43,229 nt of DNA from Flavobacteriales bacterium UBA4422 (GCA_002389645.1 DGQE01000014.1:1-43229), one strand, 5' to 3'; shown: positions 1 through 8,992, counted from the stretch's first letter. A program made the numbers and translations. Notes: a model not told the origin generated them from the letters alone.

Positions 1-19
1 CCAACTGAGCTAAGGAGGA
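1..19 (-). tRNA. 5' end of a tRNA, possibly tRNA-Asn (partial)
   Basis: Read on the minus strand, the first 19 bases form a 7-nt acceptor strand (TCCTCCT), the TA at positions 8-9, and the start of a D arm (GCTCAGTTGG). The rest, including the anticodon, lies outside the window. A tRNA beginning with U and TCCTCC is typical of bacterial tRNA-Asn, so that isotype is my guess from memory, not a reading of the anticodon. Confidence 0.72.
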
Positions 20-136
20 ATGATATTTTCCTTTGTTTCAAAAGGGCTGCAATATTAGTGCAGAACAATGAATCTCGCAAGTGCAATTTTAAAAGTTCAA
101 ATACCCACTTTTGCGCCAAATTAAAAACAAGAGTAT

Positions 137-1057
137 ATGAGCACGGTAGTAGTTGGAACAATGGCATTCGATTCACTCGAAACCCCCTTTGGAAAAGCAG
201 AACGAATAGTTGGTGGAGCAGCTACATATATTGGATTGTCAGCCAGTTATCTTGCTAAGGACATTCAAATGGTCAGTGTGGTTGGCGAAGATTTTCCACA
301 AGATTTTATAAGTGAATTAGAATCTAGAGGATTAAGGCTTGACGGTGTTGAGCAGAAAAAAGGCGAAAAATCCTTTTTTTGGTCTGGAAAGTATCACAAT
401 GACATGAATACGCGTGATACACTAGATACTCAATTAAATGTGCTAGCTGACTTTCAACCAAACGTTCCTTTAGTAGACAGAAATGCTGATTTTTTAATGC
501 TAGGAAATCTGACTCCTTCCGTTCAAATGTCAGTGATTGAGCAAATGACAACACGTCCAAAGCTTGTAGTGTTGGATACTATGAATTTTTGGATGGAAAT
601 TGCTTTAGAAGACTTAAAGAAAGTATTGAAAAAGGTTGATGTCGTTACCATAAACGATGAAGAAGCAAGAATTTTATCAGGAGAATATTCTTTAGTCAAG
701 GCTGCAAGAAAGATTTTAGAAATGGGCCCTCAAGTTTTAATCATTAAAAAGGGAGAGCATGGAGCTTTACTTTTCAATCATGAAGAGGTGTTTTTCGCTC
801 CAGCTTTGCCGCTAGAAGAGGTCTTTGATCCAACTGGTGCCGGAGATACGTTTGCCGGTGGGTTTATTGGATTTCTTGCGGCAACAGAGGATATTAGTTT
901 CGCTAACATGAAAAGAGCGATAATTTATGGTTCGGCAATGGCGTCTTTTTGTGTTGAGAAATTTGGTACCGAGCGCCTTCAGAATTTGACAAAAAAAAAG
1001 ATCGACAACCGCATTCAGCAGTTTATCGATCTCACTCAAGTCGAAATAAAATTCTAA
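137..1057 (+). CDS. PfkB/ribokinase-family sugar kinase
   Basis: A 306-residue cytoplasmic kinase of the ribokinase/PfkB fold, expected to transfer phosphate from ATP to a sugar or nucleoside hydroxyl. The N-terminal glycine pair of the family is at residues 26-27 (VGGAATYIG). The C-terminal PfkB signature DPTGAGDTFAGGF is at 231-243, where GAGD (234-237) forms the anion hole and D237 is the expected catalytic base. TINDEEARIL (171-180) matches the family's mid-protein acidic segment. The substrate cannot be told from sequence. It stands alone on the plus strand, with the YceI-like gene converging on it 3 nt downstream. A weak CACTTTTG box at 106-113 could be its minus-7 element. Confidence 0.9.
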   Translation: MSTVVVGTMAFDSLETPFGKAERIVGGAATYIGLSASYLAKDIQMVSVVGEDFPQDFISELESRGLRLDGVEQKKGEKSFFWSGKYHNDMNTRDTLDTQLNVLADFQPNVPLVDRNADFLMLGNLTPSVQMSVIEQMTTRPKLVVLDTMNFWMEIALEDLKKVLKKVDVVTINDEEARILSGEYSLVKAARKILEMGPQVLIIKKGEHGALLFNHEEVFFAPALPLEEVFDPTGAGDTFAGGFIGFLAATEDISFANMKRAIIYGSAMASFCVEKFGTERLQNLTKKKIDNRIQQFIDLTQVEIKF

Positions 1058-1060
1058 GCC

Positions 1061-1717
1061 TTATTTGCAGTCAGCTTCAATAACAGTGTTTACATACACT
1101 GTAACATCTGGCCACAAGATGCTTTTTCCGTCTGCGCCTTTGTGAAGGTCTTCACAAACTTCATTCAAGGCGTTTAAAGCGTCTGAAGCAGACCAAGTAT
1201 CTACGCTAAGCTCAAATTTGAGCTCGAAAGCACTATTTTTTAGGGAATATTCTCCGAGAACAGGGTGGGTTTGGCCGTTCATAGAAATAATCGCTTCAAG
1301 GTGCCCGAAACTGTTGTCGCCAGTCACAGAGGTAATCTCACCAGCAATGGTTTGCCCATCAATTAAAGCTCCGAAAAAGGTGTCTTTGATTTTTGGATCA
1401 CGCGTTGGGTCTCCAGAATTAGAGGATGCAGTATTGATTTGAATTGTAGCATACATTAATACATCAGAGATGGATGCTCCTGTACCTGTGTTTGTGACAG
1501 ACACATCTTCGAACACGCCCTTTACGCCTGTTTTTTCAGTGTATTTGTAAGCGATCCACATTACCTCTGCAGAGTCTTGGAATGAATACATGCACACTTC
1601 TGCAGCCTCTTCTTTAGGCAATTCAACCTCTGTTGTGGTTTCTTGTTTTACTTCACCTCCGCATGAGGCCAATAAAGCTGCTAATGCGAGGGCTCCAAAT
1701 ATGTTTTTTGCTTCCAT
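1061..1717 (-). CDS. YceI-like domain lipoprotein
   Basis: A 218-residue predicted lipoprotein. The N terminus has a short hydrophobic signal ending in a lipobox (LLASC, Cys19), then an acidic linker. The body (from about residue 45) reads WIAYKYTEKTGVKGVFEDV, like the opening strands of the YceI lipid-binding beta barrel, and continues with alternating beta strands to the end. YceI proteins bind isoprenoid-type lipids; a role here is inference. The two-nucleotide gap after the biotin carrier gene suggests one transcript. Extra cysteines (for example in EVCMYS, NEVCED and at the C terminus) are more than I would expect for YceI and may form disulfides. Confidence 0.72.
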   Translation of the reverse strand: MEAKNIFGALALAALLASCGGEVKQETTTEVELPKEEAAEVCMYSFQDSAEVMWIAYKYTEKTGVKGVFEDVSVTNTGTGASISDVLMYATIQINTASSNSGDPTRDPKIKDTFFGALIDGQTIAGEITSVTGDNSFGHLEAIISMNGQTHPVLGEYSLKNSAFELKFELSVDTWSASDALNALNEVCEDLHKGADGKSILWPDVTVYVNTVIEADCK

Positions 1718-1719
1718 AA

Positions 1720-2217
1720 CTATTCAAATGTTATTAATAATGTGTTTTTATCTATTGCATCGCCTTTAGAAACAGCAATGGTTTTTACAATAACGTTAGA
1801 AGGTGATTTAAGAACGTTTTCCATTTTCATAGCTTCTAATACCATTAATGGCTCTCCTTCTTTAACGTTTTGCCCTATTTCAACCCGGATATCTAAAACT
1901 AATCCAGGCATCGGAGCTTTCAATTCTTTAACCTCTTTTTTAGCCTTAATGTTTAGATCGAGTTTTTCTAGTAAAATGTCTGTTTCATTTTTTACAGTAG
2001 GACTATAAAGTTTTCCATTTATTTTTATCTGTGGGTTTTTATCCTCGTTAGAAATAACCTCAACGCTTATAGACTTACCATCAATGATTAAGTTGTAGCG
2101 ATTGCTTCCTAATTTGGCGCTATCCAATGACACCGATTTACCATTTACTATAACTGCGTTCTCTTGTTTAGAAGCCTCTACCTTGTAGGTGCGGTCGTCA
2201 ATTACTATTTCTTGCAT
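1720..2217 (-). CDS. biotin carboxyl carrier protein (biotin/lipoyl domain)
   Basis: A 165-residue protein whose C-terminal 70 residues form a biotinyl domain: APMPGLV (101-107) and the biotinylation motif LEAMKMEN (127-134), with K131 the modified lysine. The first 90 residues are beta-rich and resemble the N-terminal part of acyl-CoA carboxylase carrier subunits of Bacteroidota. It would carry carboxyl groups between a biotin carboxylase and a carboxyltransferase, for acetyl-, propionyl- or methylcrotonyl-CoA, or for oxaloacetate decarboxylation. No partner subunit is next to it, so the enzyme it serves is unknown. It is divergent from the M1 peptidase gene and upstream of the YceI-like lipoprotein. 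A TACCTTTG box sits 4 nt before its ATG. Confidence 0.88.
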   Translation of the reverse strand: MQEIVIDDRTYKVEASKQENAVIVNGKSVSLDSAKLGSNRYNLIIDGKSISVEVISNEDKNPQIKINGKLYSPTVKNETDILLEKLDLNIKAKKEVKELKAPMPGLVLDIRVEIGQNVKEGEPLMVLEAMKMENVLKSPSNVIVKTIAVSKGDAIDKNTLLITFE

Positions 2218-2221
2218 GTAG

Positions 2222-2229
2222 CAAAGGTA
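2222..2229 (-). promoter_or_regulatory. minus-7 box of the biotin carrier gene
   Basis: On the minus strand this reads TACCTTTG, a perfect match to the Bacteroidota minus-7 consensus TAnnTTTG, and the ATG follows after 4 nt. No clear TTTG minus-33 box lies 19-21 bp upstream. If it is used, the mRNA would be leaderless or nearly so. Confidence 0.45.
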
Positions 2230-2248
2230 TCAATAGAGTGATTATGGC

Positions 2249-2256
2249 CATCTTTG
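2249..2256 (+). promoter_or_regulatory. candidate minus-7 box of the M1 peptidase gene
   Basis: CATCTTTG has one mismatch to TAnnTTTG and ends exactly 4 nt before the ATG at 2261, the same spacing as on the opposite strand for the biotin carrier gene. No minus-33 box is evident. Confidence 0.3.
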
Positions 2257-2260
2257 GGCC

Positions 2261-4879
2261 ATGCGAATTCAGACTTATTTTAAGCTTGCAAGTGGGCTTA
2301 TTCTCGTTTCTATTTTGTCTTCATGTCAACTCTTTAGGAAGAGTCAGAAAGGGTTTTCTGCCGAAAACCCTATTTTGTTAGATACGATAGATCTGCAGTA
2401 TGCGCTTGAAACACCACTTCCGTTTCATTCGGGAGCCGCAAGGCTTGTAGATATTCATCACCTAGAGTTAGACTTGAGCTTTGGACTGGAAAAAGAGGAA
2501 GTTTATGGCAAAGCTGGGTTGACGATTTCTGCTTTTGCTGAGCCGCAAGACTCTATTCTTCTTGATGCTAGAGGCTTTGAAATACATGAGATCAATGTGG
2601 TCCAGGACGATTCTATGTATTTACCGCTTTATTCATATGACAAGCAACAAATATTCATTGCGCTTGCTCAAAATCTAGGTATTGAAGACACCATCATTGT
2701 AAATGTTAAATATACAGCGAGGCCTTCATTACTAGAAAAAGGCAATGGGCAGGCAATTAGTTCCATTCAAGGGCTTTACTTTATTAATTCTAGTGGGTCT
2801 GAGCAAGGCGTGCCACGACAAATATGGTCTCAAGGAGAAACAGAGTATAACTCCGGTTGGTTTCCGAGTATTGATAAACCGAACGAGAAATTCACTCAAG
2901 AAGTATTCTTGACAGTTGACACGAATTTTAGAAGCGTTTCCAATGGAAAGCTCATGTATTCAACAGTCAATGGTGACGGCACACGAACTGATTATTGGAG
3001 GCAAAAGTTGAAGCATAGCAATTATTTGGTTATGATAGCCATAGGTGATTTTACGGTGGTAAAAGACAATTGGCGTGATCTGGATGTGTGGTATTATCTT
3101 GACCAAGAGTATGAGCAATACGCTGACGAAATTTTTGGCAATACACCTGAAATGCTGGAGTTCTACTCAAACATTTTGGGGTATGATTATCCATGGGATA
3201 AGTTTCATCAGATTGTTGTGAAAGATTTTGTTTCTGGTGCGATGGAAAACACAAGTGCAGTAATCCACGGAGATTTTTTGCAACAAACACCACGCGAAAT
3301 GTTAGATGGAACACATGAAGATGTAATTGCACATGAGCTATTCCATCATTGGTTTGGTGACTTGGTTACATCTGAAAGCTGGGCTCAAATAACCATGAAC
3401 GAGGGGTTTGCCACATACGGGGAATACCTTTGGCAAGAGTATAAATATGGAGTTGATGAAGCCAGCTATCACTTAAGTTTAGACCTCGGTGCTTATCTAG
3501 ACGAGCCGCTTAGCTCACCTAAACCCCTTATTCGCTATCATTATGAAAAAGCCGATGATTTATTCGACAGACATAGTTACCAAAAGGGTGGCCGGGTGGT
3601 GCATATGCTGAGAAATGAAGTAGGAGATGACATGTTTTTTAGAGGTCTGAACCGCTACTTAAGAGTTAACGAATTTGGATCGGTAGAAGATGATCACCTG
3701 CGTTTGGCAGTGGAAGAGGTCACTGGAAAAGATTTAAAGTGGTTTTTCGACCAATGGTATCATCGTGAGAGTCACCCCATTGTGGATGTTACTTATGCAT
3801 TGGACTCCGTTTCAAAAACACTTGAAGTGCGGGTCATTCAAAAACAGGAAGAAGATGCGTTTAAATTTCATGTGAAATTATCCTATGGCAATGAAGGGCT
3901 AACTATAAATAAGCGGATTTGGGTGGATGAAAAAGAAGACACAATCAGACTAAATCTCAGCGCCTTGCCCGAATGGTACGGAATAGATGTTGATGGAGAC
4001 ATGCTTTGGCAGGTCAATGAAACCAAGTCGCTCAGGGTTTGGGAAGAACAACTTCGTCAATACAAAGGGTCTGCTGGAAAGGTGCAAGCCATGAAGGCAA
4101 TTAACCAAGACTCAAACCGCCATGAAGTCCGATACCAAACCGCAATAACTGAATTGCTTGCAAGTGATCAGTTTTGGCTTACAAAAGCTATGGCTGCGGC
4201 AAGCTTACTTAGTGTTGAAAAGCTGGACACGAGCAATGCAACATCAGCATTGAAAAAATTAATTCTCACAGAAAAAAAATCTGACGTTCGATCTGTTGCA
4301 CTGCAAGTATTAGACAGTCTTACTTCTTCAGACAATTCGATCAATGCCCCGTTTATTTTAGCACTAGCTGACTCTTCCTATTTGGTGATTAAATCTGCTT
4401 TATCCATATTGATGAATCGGGATGCTTGTGCTGCAATCGAACATATTCAGCATTTTTCTCAGGAAGAGAATAGAGATTTATTGTTGTGGGCGTCTAGAAT
4501 TCACACAAAATGTGGAAACCCAGTGTCGCTGAGTTTCTTTGAAGAAAACATCGAAGAGTTCAGTGGTGTTGATGCATACATGTTTAACAACGATTTTGCT
4601 CAGTTTGCATCCCATTGCAATGATGAAGAGGTTTACGATGCTTTATCTGAGCATTTGAGCGAAGCTGCGTTAGACGAGAAGTCATGGTGGGCTCGGGTTT
4701 CAGCGGTTCAAGGGCTGGAGTCGGCAAAATCCTTTTACGACTCAGAAATTCAAGAAATCGAGTCCAAAGCTGAGGTTTCTTCAGATGACACAGAGCGCCT
4801 GGCAGTTCTGCGAAACAAGAAAGCTAGTCTTTCTGCTTTGATTGAAGAGTCGAATGAGATTACTAGTGATGAAGATTGA
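2261..4879 (+). CDS. M1-family metallo-aminopeptidase lipoprotein
   Basis: An 872-residue zinc aminopeptidase of the M1 family, probably exported: the N terminus has a hydrophobic segment and a lipobox (ILSSC, Cys22). The family's substrate-binding motif GAMEN is at 326-330. The zinc site HExxH is at 358-362 (HELFH) with the third ligand E381, exactly 18 residues on. Y440, in SYQKGG, is the likely transition-state tyrosine. All key residues are intact, so it should cleave N-terminal residues from peptides outside the cytoplasm. After the catalytic core (to about residue 540) there are about 330 more residues that look alpha-helical and HEAT-like. Its stop codon directly abuts that of the convergent RNase HI gene with no bases between. 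Confidence 0.93.
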   Translation: MRIQTYFKLASGLILVSILSSCQLFRKSQKGFSAENPILLDTIDLQYALETPLPFHSGAARLVDIHHLELDLSFGLEKEEVYGKAGLTISAFAEPQDSILLDARGFEIHEINVVQDDSMYLPLYSYDKQQIFIALAQNLGIEDTIIVNVKYTARPSLLEKGNGQAISSIQGLYFINSSGSEQGVPRQIWSQGETEYNSGWFPSIDKPNEKFTQEVFLTVDTNFRSVSNGKLMYSTVNGDGTRTDYWRQKLKHSNYLVMIAIGDFTVVKDNWRDLDVWYYLDQEYEQYADEIFGNTPEMLEFYSNILGYDYPWDKFHQIVVKDFVSGAMENTSAVIHGDFLQQTPREMLDGTHEDVIAHELFHHWFGDLVTSESWAQITMNEGFATYGEYLWQEYKYGVDEASYHLSLDLGAYLDEPLSSPKPLIRYHYEKADDLFDRHSYQKGGRVVHMLRNEVGDDMFFRGLNRYLRVNEFGSVEDDHLRLAVEEVTGKDLKWFFDQWYHRESHPIVDVTYALDSVSKTLEVRVIQKQEEDAFKFHVKLSYGNEGLTINKRIWVDEKEDTIRLNLSALPEWYGIDVDGDMLWQVNETKSLRVWEEQLRQYKGSAGKVQAMKAINQDSNRHEVRYQTAITELLASDQFWLTKAMAAASLLSVEKLDTSNATSALKKLILTEKKSDVRSVALQVLDSLTSSDNSINAPFILALADSSYLVIKSALSILMNRDACAAIEHIQHFSQEENRDLLLWASRIHTKCGNPVSLSFFEENIEEFSGVDAYMFNNDFAQFASHCNDEEVYDALSEHLSEAALDEKSWWARVSAVQGLESAKSFYDSEIQEIESKAEVSSDDTERLAVLRNKKASLSALIEESNEITSDED

Positions 4880-5350
4880 TTACGGTTTACAGCCGTTTTC
4901 GACTTCAAAAGCAGCATCTTGCTTCAGTTTTGAGCCGGTTGCCGCTTCTACAGCAAGTTCATCACAGCGTTCGTTCATGGGGTGTCCGGCATGCCCTTTT
5001 ACCCACTGAAACTTCACGTCATTTTTAGGGTAAATACGTAAAAAACGAACCCATAAATCCATATTTTTCTTTCCCTTAAAGCCTTTTTTCTGCCATCCAA
5101 ACACCCATTTTTTCTCTACGGAGTCTACTACATACTTGCTGTCAGAAACGACTAAAACTTGATGTCCATCACCTTTTAATTGCTCCAGCCCGACAATAAC
5201 ACTAAGAAGTTCCATGCGGTTGTTCGTAGTGTACCTAAATCCTTCAGATATCTCCCTTTTATGATCGCCAGAAACCATTACAACGCCAAACCCTCCTGGT
5301 CCTGGGTTTCCTCTTGATGAACCATCTGTATAGATTGAAATTCTAGCCAT
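4880..5350 (-). CDS. rnhA: ribonuclease HI
   Basis: A 156-residue RNase HI, which cuts the RNA strand of RNA-DNA hybrids (R-loops, Okazaki primers). It starts with YTDGSSRGNPGPGG, and the four catalytic acids are visible: D9, E47 (in NNRMEL), D70 (in VVSDSKY) and D130 (in NERCDELA), plus the helper histidine H120 in WVKGHAGHP. The length matches the E. coli enzyme, and a basic segment at about 84-96 (KKWVFGWQKKGFKG) corresponds to its handle region. The ATG directly follows the stop of the upstream M23 peptidase gene, so the two are probably cotranscribed. Confidence 0.97.
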   Translation of the reverse strand: MARISIYTDGSSRGNPGPGGFGVVMVSGDHKREISEGFRYTTNNRMELLSVIVGLEQLKGDGHQVLVVSDSKYVVDSVEKKWVFGWQKKGFKGKKNMDLWVRFLRIYPKNDVKFQWVKGHAGHPMNERCDELAVEAATGSKLKQDAAFEVENGCKP

Positions 5351-6229
5351 TTATTCGAACGAGAAGAATGTTTCAGGGTTCAATGGAATTCCGTTTCGCC
5401 ACATTTCAAAGTGCAGGTGCGGCCCAGATGAATACTCTCCTGTTTCACCAATGATGGCAATAGGTTCTCCTGCGCGGACTTTGTCCCCTTCCTTTTTCAA
5501 TAGGCTTGAATTGTGCTTATAAACTGAGATTAAGTCGTTGTCATGTTGCACTTGCAGAATATATCCTGTTTCGGCTGTGTAAGAAGCAATAATAACGGTT
5601 CCATCATCAACCGCTTTTATGCTCGCGTCTTTTGGCGCTGCTACGTCTACACCAAAATGGTTGCGCTGAACGTTAAAACGATCCATAACTGTGCCTTTTA
5701 TTGGAGGAAAAAGCAAATATGCTGTCTTTGAATCCCTGTTAAAACTTGGGTTTAAATTGAGTAGATCTTCACGTTCAATTTCCTTTCTTAATAAAGAGTC
5801 TTCAGGACTCCTTGTATATTCAATTTCGAGAGGATCAACCTCGATAAGCGCTGAAGCATCATAAGCAGAAGTGTCAACCCTGCCTTCGACCAAGAGTCGT
5901 ATATTATTGATATATTCATCACGTTGGCTCAACTCTAACTCCATGGAGTCCGCTTTGAGCGCTGTTTCAATCGCTAGCTTTCTAACGCGCACCTCTTCAG
6001 CATAGTCTGGAAGATAATACCGCAGTGGTGTCCAACCTAAAAGCGCAAATGCTGATATCGAAATCAAAAGAAATGTAACCCCAGAAAGTACAATGACGTT
6101 GAGGGGAGTCAGTAGAAATGAAAAGCGCTCTTCAAACGTATCTATATTGAGAATCACTAGTTTATAATGATTTCTTAGCCGTTTGTATAGCTTATCTCGT
6201 CCGTTTTTATCGTCTTTATTCTTGGCCAT
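5351..6229 (-). CDS. membrane-anchored M23 (LytM-type) peptidoglycan endopeptidase
   Basis: A 292-residue protein with a basic cytoplasmic N terminus, one membrane segment (about 44-66), a coiled-coil-prone stretch (about 78-115) and a C-terminal M23 domain (about 172-292). The zinc ligands and catalytic histidines are all present: H191 and D195 (HFGVD), H239 (VYKHN), and H271 and H273 (GPHLHFE). It should therefore be an active cell-wall hydrolase cutting peptide cross-links in the periplasm, in contrast to the degenerate LytM domain encoded at 24888-26087. Similar anchored M23 proteins are common in Bacteroidota. It is divergent from the porW/sprE-like gene and upstream of rnhA. Confidence 0.92.
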   Translation of the reverse strand: MAKNKDDKNGRDKLYKRLRNHYKLVILNIDTFEERFSFLLTPLNVIVLSGVTFLLISISAFALLGWTPLRYYLPDYAEEVRVRKLAIETALKADSMELELSQRDEYINNIRLLVEGRVDTSAYDASALIEVDPLEIEYTRSPEDSLLRKEIEREDLLNLNPSFNRDSKTAYLLFPPIKGTVMDRFNVQRNHFGVDVAAPKDASIKAVDDGTVIIASYTAETGYILQVQHDNDLISVYKHNSSLLKKEGDKVRAGEPIAIIGETGEYSSGPHLHFEMWRNGIPLNPETFFSFE

Positions 6230-6276
6230 TTATGAATTGTTCAAATATCTCAATAATACTAAAGGCAAAACCTTCG

Positions 6277-6307
6277 TTTACATCTCTTTAGAATTCAGAT
6301 AAATTTG
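6277..6307 (+). promoter_or_regulatory. promoter of the porW/sprE-like gene
   Basis: A TTTA box (6277-6280), 19 bp, then TAAATTTG (6300-6307), an exact match to the Bacteroidota minus-7 consensus TAnnTTTG. It lies about 35 nt upstream of the TTG start at 6343. Confidence 0.65.
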
Positions 6308-6342
6308 CCATCCTTTGAAGCGCCTTTTGGTAAGGAATTATA

Positions 6343-8958
6343 TTGAAAATAACTAGATACATATACGCTGTTTTTGTTGCGCTCATTTTAGTGGGTTGCT
6401 CCCAAGAGAAAAACACAATTGTTAATCGGTCTTACCACAATTTGACCGCAAGATACAATGGGTTTTTTAACGGACGTCTTGCGCTTCAGGACGCTCATAA
6501 TGCTATGAAAGAGGCATATGCAGAGGATTATACTCAGCAAATTCCAATTTTTATTTATTCGAAAGATGAAGTGGTTCAGCCTGTATATCCTCAGTTGGAA
6601 AGAGCTATAGAGAAAACTTCGATGGTAGTAGATCGTCACAGTATGGATATCAGTGGAAAAGAGTATTGCAACTGGATTGATGACACTTGGCTCGTTATGG
6701 CTGAGGCTCAATTTCTGAAGGGAGAATACATTCAAGCAAAGCAAATATTCGACTTCACGAAAAGAAAGTACCCAGAACCATCAACTAAGCAGATTTCATA
6801 CTTGTATTTAGGTCGCATATACATGGAGCAGGAAGAATATCAGCGAGCAGGAGATCAATTCCGTAAGCTCAGTTTGGCAGATGGATTTCCTGAAAAAATG
6901 TTGGACGAGCTTTATGCAGTAAAAACCGACTTTTACTTAAGGCAAAACCGATTGGATGACGCCATACAACAACTTGAGCAATCCATCGCCTACACAAAGA
7001 AACGACAGGTAAAAACGAGAAGAATGTTCTTGTTGGCTCAACTTTATAAGGAAATGGGTGAAGGCGCAACTTCCAGCGATTTATATGCCCAAGTAATCAA
7101 GCGTAACCCAGATTATGAAATGGCATTTTATGCTAAGATTAATCGCGCATTAGCATATGATGTAACAGGTGGAAACAGTCAAGAAATAAAAGACATCCTG
7201 TTCAAAATGATTAAGGATGCAAAGAATGCCGAGTTTCTCGATCAGATATATTATGCTCTGGCAGAGTTGGAATTGAAAGAAGGCAATGAGGAGCAAGGAA
7301 TTGAGTATTTGCATTTAGCCACCGAAAAGTCGGTTAAAAATGGCAACGCTAAAGGCCTGGCTTATTACCGATTGGCTGAAATATTTTTTGCTAAACCGGC
7401 CTATGCAGTCGCTCAAACATATTACGACAGCACGGTTGCGTTTTTAAGTACTGAACACCCAGAGTATAGTACGATTTTAGCTCGCGCCAATAGTTTAACA
7501 CAAATGATGCGCGATATGAATATTGTGCAGACAGAAGACAGCTTGCAGGCTTTTGCGCTTTTGTCAGAAGAAGAGCAAGAGAAACAAATTGAGATGCGCA
7601 TTGAAGGTTATATTCAAGCTGAGAAGGACGCTGAAAGGCAAAAGGAATTAGCTGAGCTGCAAAATCAAAACGCAAAATTCAATCAGAACAATCAGTTCAA
7701 CCAAAACATGAAGAGTGGCGATTGGTATTTCTACAACCCAGGTGCGATAGGTTTTGGCGCGTCAGAATTCAAAAAGATTTGGGGAGGTAATCGAAAAAAC
7801 GAGGATGATTGGAGGCGATCAGATAAAACCTCGAACGCGCCACTGCTCATTTCCGGTGATGACGGGGTCTTAGAAGAAGACACTATTGACGGAGCTGATG
7901 ACCCGAAGAATCCAAATTTTTACAAGAAGTCAATACCCAATACACAAGAAAAGCTTGCTAGATCGCACTCATTGATTATTGAGGCTCTGTATGATTTAGG
8001 CTTAGTCTACAAAGAGCAGATGAATGACTATCCACTTGCAGCTGAAACATTTGAAGACTTAATATCGAGGTATGACACTTCAAAATATCATGTCACAAGC
8101 CATTACCAACTGTATTTGATGTATGCAGAAATGGGCGATCAAGCTAAGTCAGCATACCATAAAAATCAGATTCTCTCAAAGTACCCCGACTCGGATTACG
8201 CTAAGGTAATTCTGAACCCAAGTTATGCAGCGTCAGATAAAGTGAAAGATGAAAAAGTAGAGAAGCTCTATCAAGAGGCATACGCATATTTCGAGCAGGG
8301 ATTCTATAGTAAGGCTTATGAATTAGAGCTGTTAGGGTTAGAAAAATATCCTAACAGTTCTTTTGAGCCACAATTCAAATTTTTAGAGGCATTATGTTTG
8401 GGGTATATTGACAGCGAAGAAAGAATGATTTCTGAACTTGAATCAGTAAAGAGCAATTACTCCGGTTCTGAAGTTGGCAAAGAGGCAGAGGAGATATTAA
8501 AGTACTTTAATAATGGTAAGTCAATTGGCAACGAGTTGGCCGAGATGAATGAAAAAATTGAGGAAGAAGAAGCTTTAGCGGCTCAAGCGAAGTTTAACTA
8601 TGATATCGGAGCATCCCACAATTTTGTGATTGTTGTTCCTGACACTATGGATACTGAAATGCTAAAGCGAAAAGTGTCGGACTTTAATCGCAGATATTTC
8701 AGCACAAAAGGGTTTAAGACATCAATGATACTTTTGAAAGACTCGAAAGCGATGATTATAGTGTCTAATGTGGGTTATGCAACCAAAGCAATTGACTATT
8801 ATGGCACGTTTAAAGGGGCTGCTAATTTCAAGAAATTGATTGAAGATCAAAATCCATTATTCGTTATTTCATATGACAACTACGCTCAATTCTACAAAGA
8901 TCAAAATGTGGAGGCCTATATGTTGTTTTTCAAGGAAAACTACCTTAAAGGCAAGTAA
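6343..8958 (+). CDS. porW: type IX secretion system lipoprotein PorW/SprE
   Basis: An 871-residue lipoprotein (signal peptide with lipobox LVGCS, Cys19) starting NTIVNRSYHNLTARYNGFFN, the characteristic opening of PorW/SprE proteins. The body is a long series of TPR-like helical hairpins, interrupted by a low-complexity Gln/Asn-rich stretch (about 440-460). PorW/SprE is needed for type IX secretion and gliding and is thought to link the periplasmic side of the outer-membrane translocon to the PorK/N ring. The start is TTG at 6343: the next ATG is about 50 codons on and would lose the signal peptide, and AAGGA lies 6 nt upstream. It is monocistronic or nearly so, since the following bactofilin gene has its own promoter. 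Confidence 0.88.
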   Translation: MKITRYIYAVFVALILVGCSQEKNTIVNRSYHNLTARYNGFFNGRLALQDAHNAMKEAYAEDYTQQIPIFIYSKDEVVQPVYPQLERAIEKTSMVVDRHSMDISGKEYCNWIDDTWLVMAEAQFLKGEYIQAKQIFDFTKRKYPEPSTKQISYLYLGRIYMEQEEYQRAGDQFRKLSLADGFPEKMLDELYAVKTDFYLRQNRLDDAIQQLEQSIAYTKKRQVKTRRMFLLAQLYKEMGEGATSSDLYAQVIKRNPDYEMAFYAKINRALAYDVTGGNSQEIKDILFKMIKDAKNAEFLDQIYYALAELELKEGNEEQGIEYLHLATEKSVKNGNAKGLAYYRLAEIFFAKPAYAVAQTYYDSTVAFLSTEHPEYSTILARANSLTQMMRDMNIVQTEDSLQAFALLSEEEQEKQIEMRIEGYIQAEKDAERQKELAELQNQNAKFNQNNQFNQNMKSGDWYFYNPGAIGFGASEFKKIWGGNRKNEDDWRRSDKTSNAPLLISGDDGVLEEDTIDGADDPKNPNFYKKSIPNTQEKLARSHSLIIEALYDLGLVYKEQMNDYPLAAETFEDLISRYDTSKYHVTSHYQLYLMYAEMGDQAKSAYHKNQILSKYPDSDYAKVILNPSYAASDKVKDEKVEKLYQEAYAYFEQGFYSKAYELELLGLEKYPNSSFEPQFKFLEALCLGYIDSEERMISELESVKSNYSGSEVGKEAEEILKYFNNGKSIGNELAEMNEKIEEEEALAAQAKFNYDIGASHNFVIVVPDTMDTEMLKRKVSDFNRRYFSTKGFKTSMILLKDSKAMIIVSNVGYATKAIDYYGTFKGAANFKKLIEDQNPLFVISYDNYAQFYKDQNVEAYMLFFKENYLKGK

Positions 8959-8992
8959 AATCATTGTTTTCGAGGTATATGGATGAATCGCC

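Noticed and set aside
58..258. 66-codon open frame overlapping the start of the sugar kinase gene
   Set aside because: It overlaps the kinase in another frame, has no recognisable domain, and its amino acid composition is that of a shadow frame.
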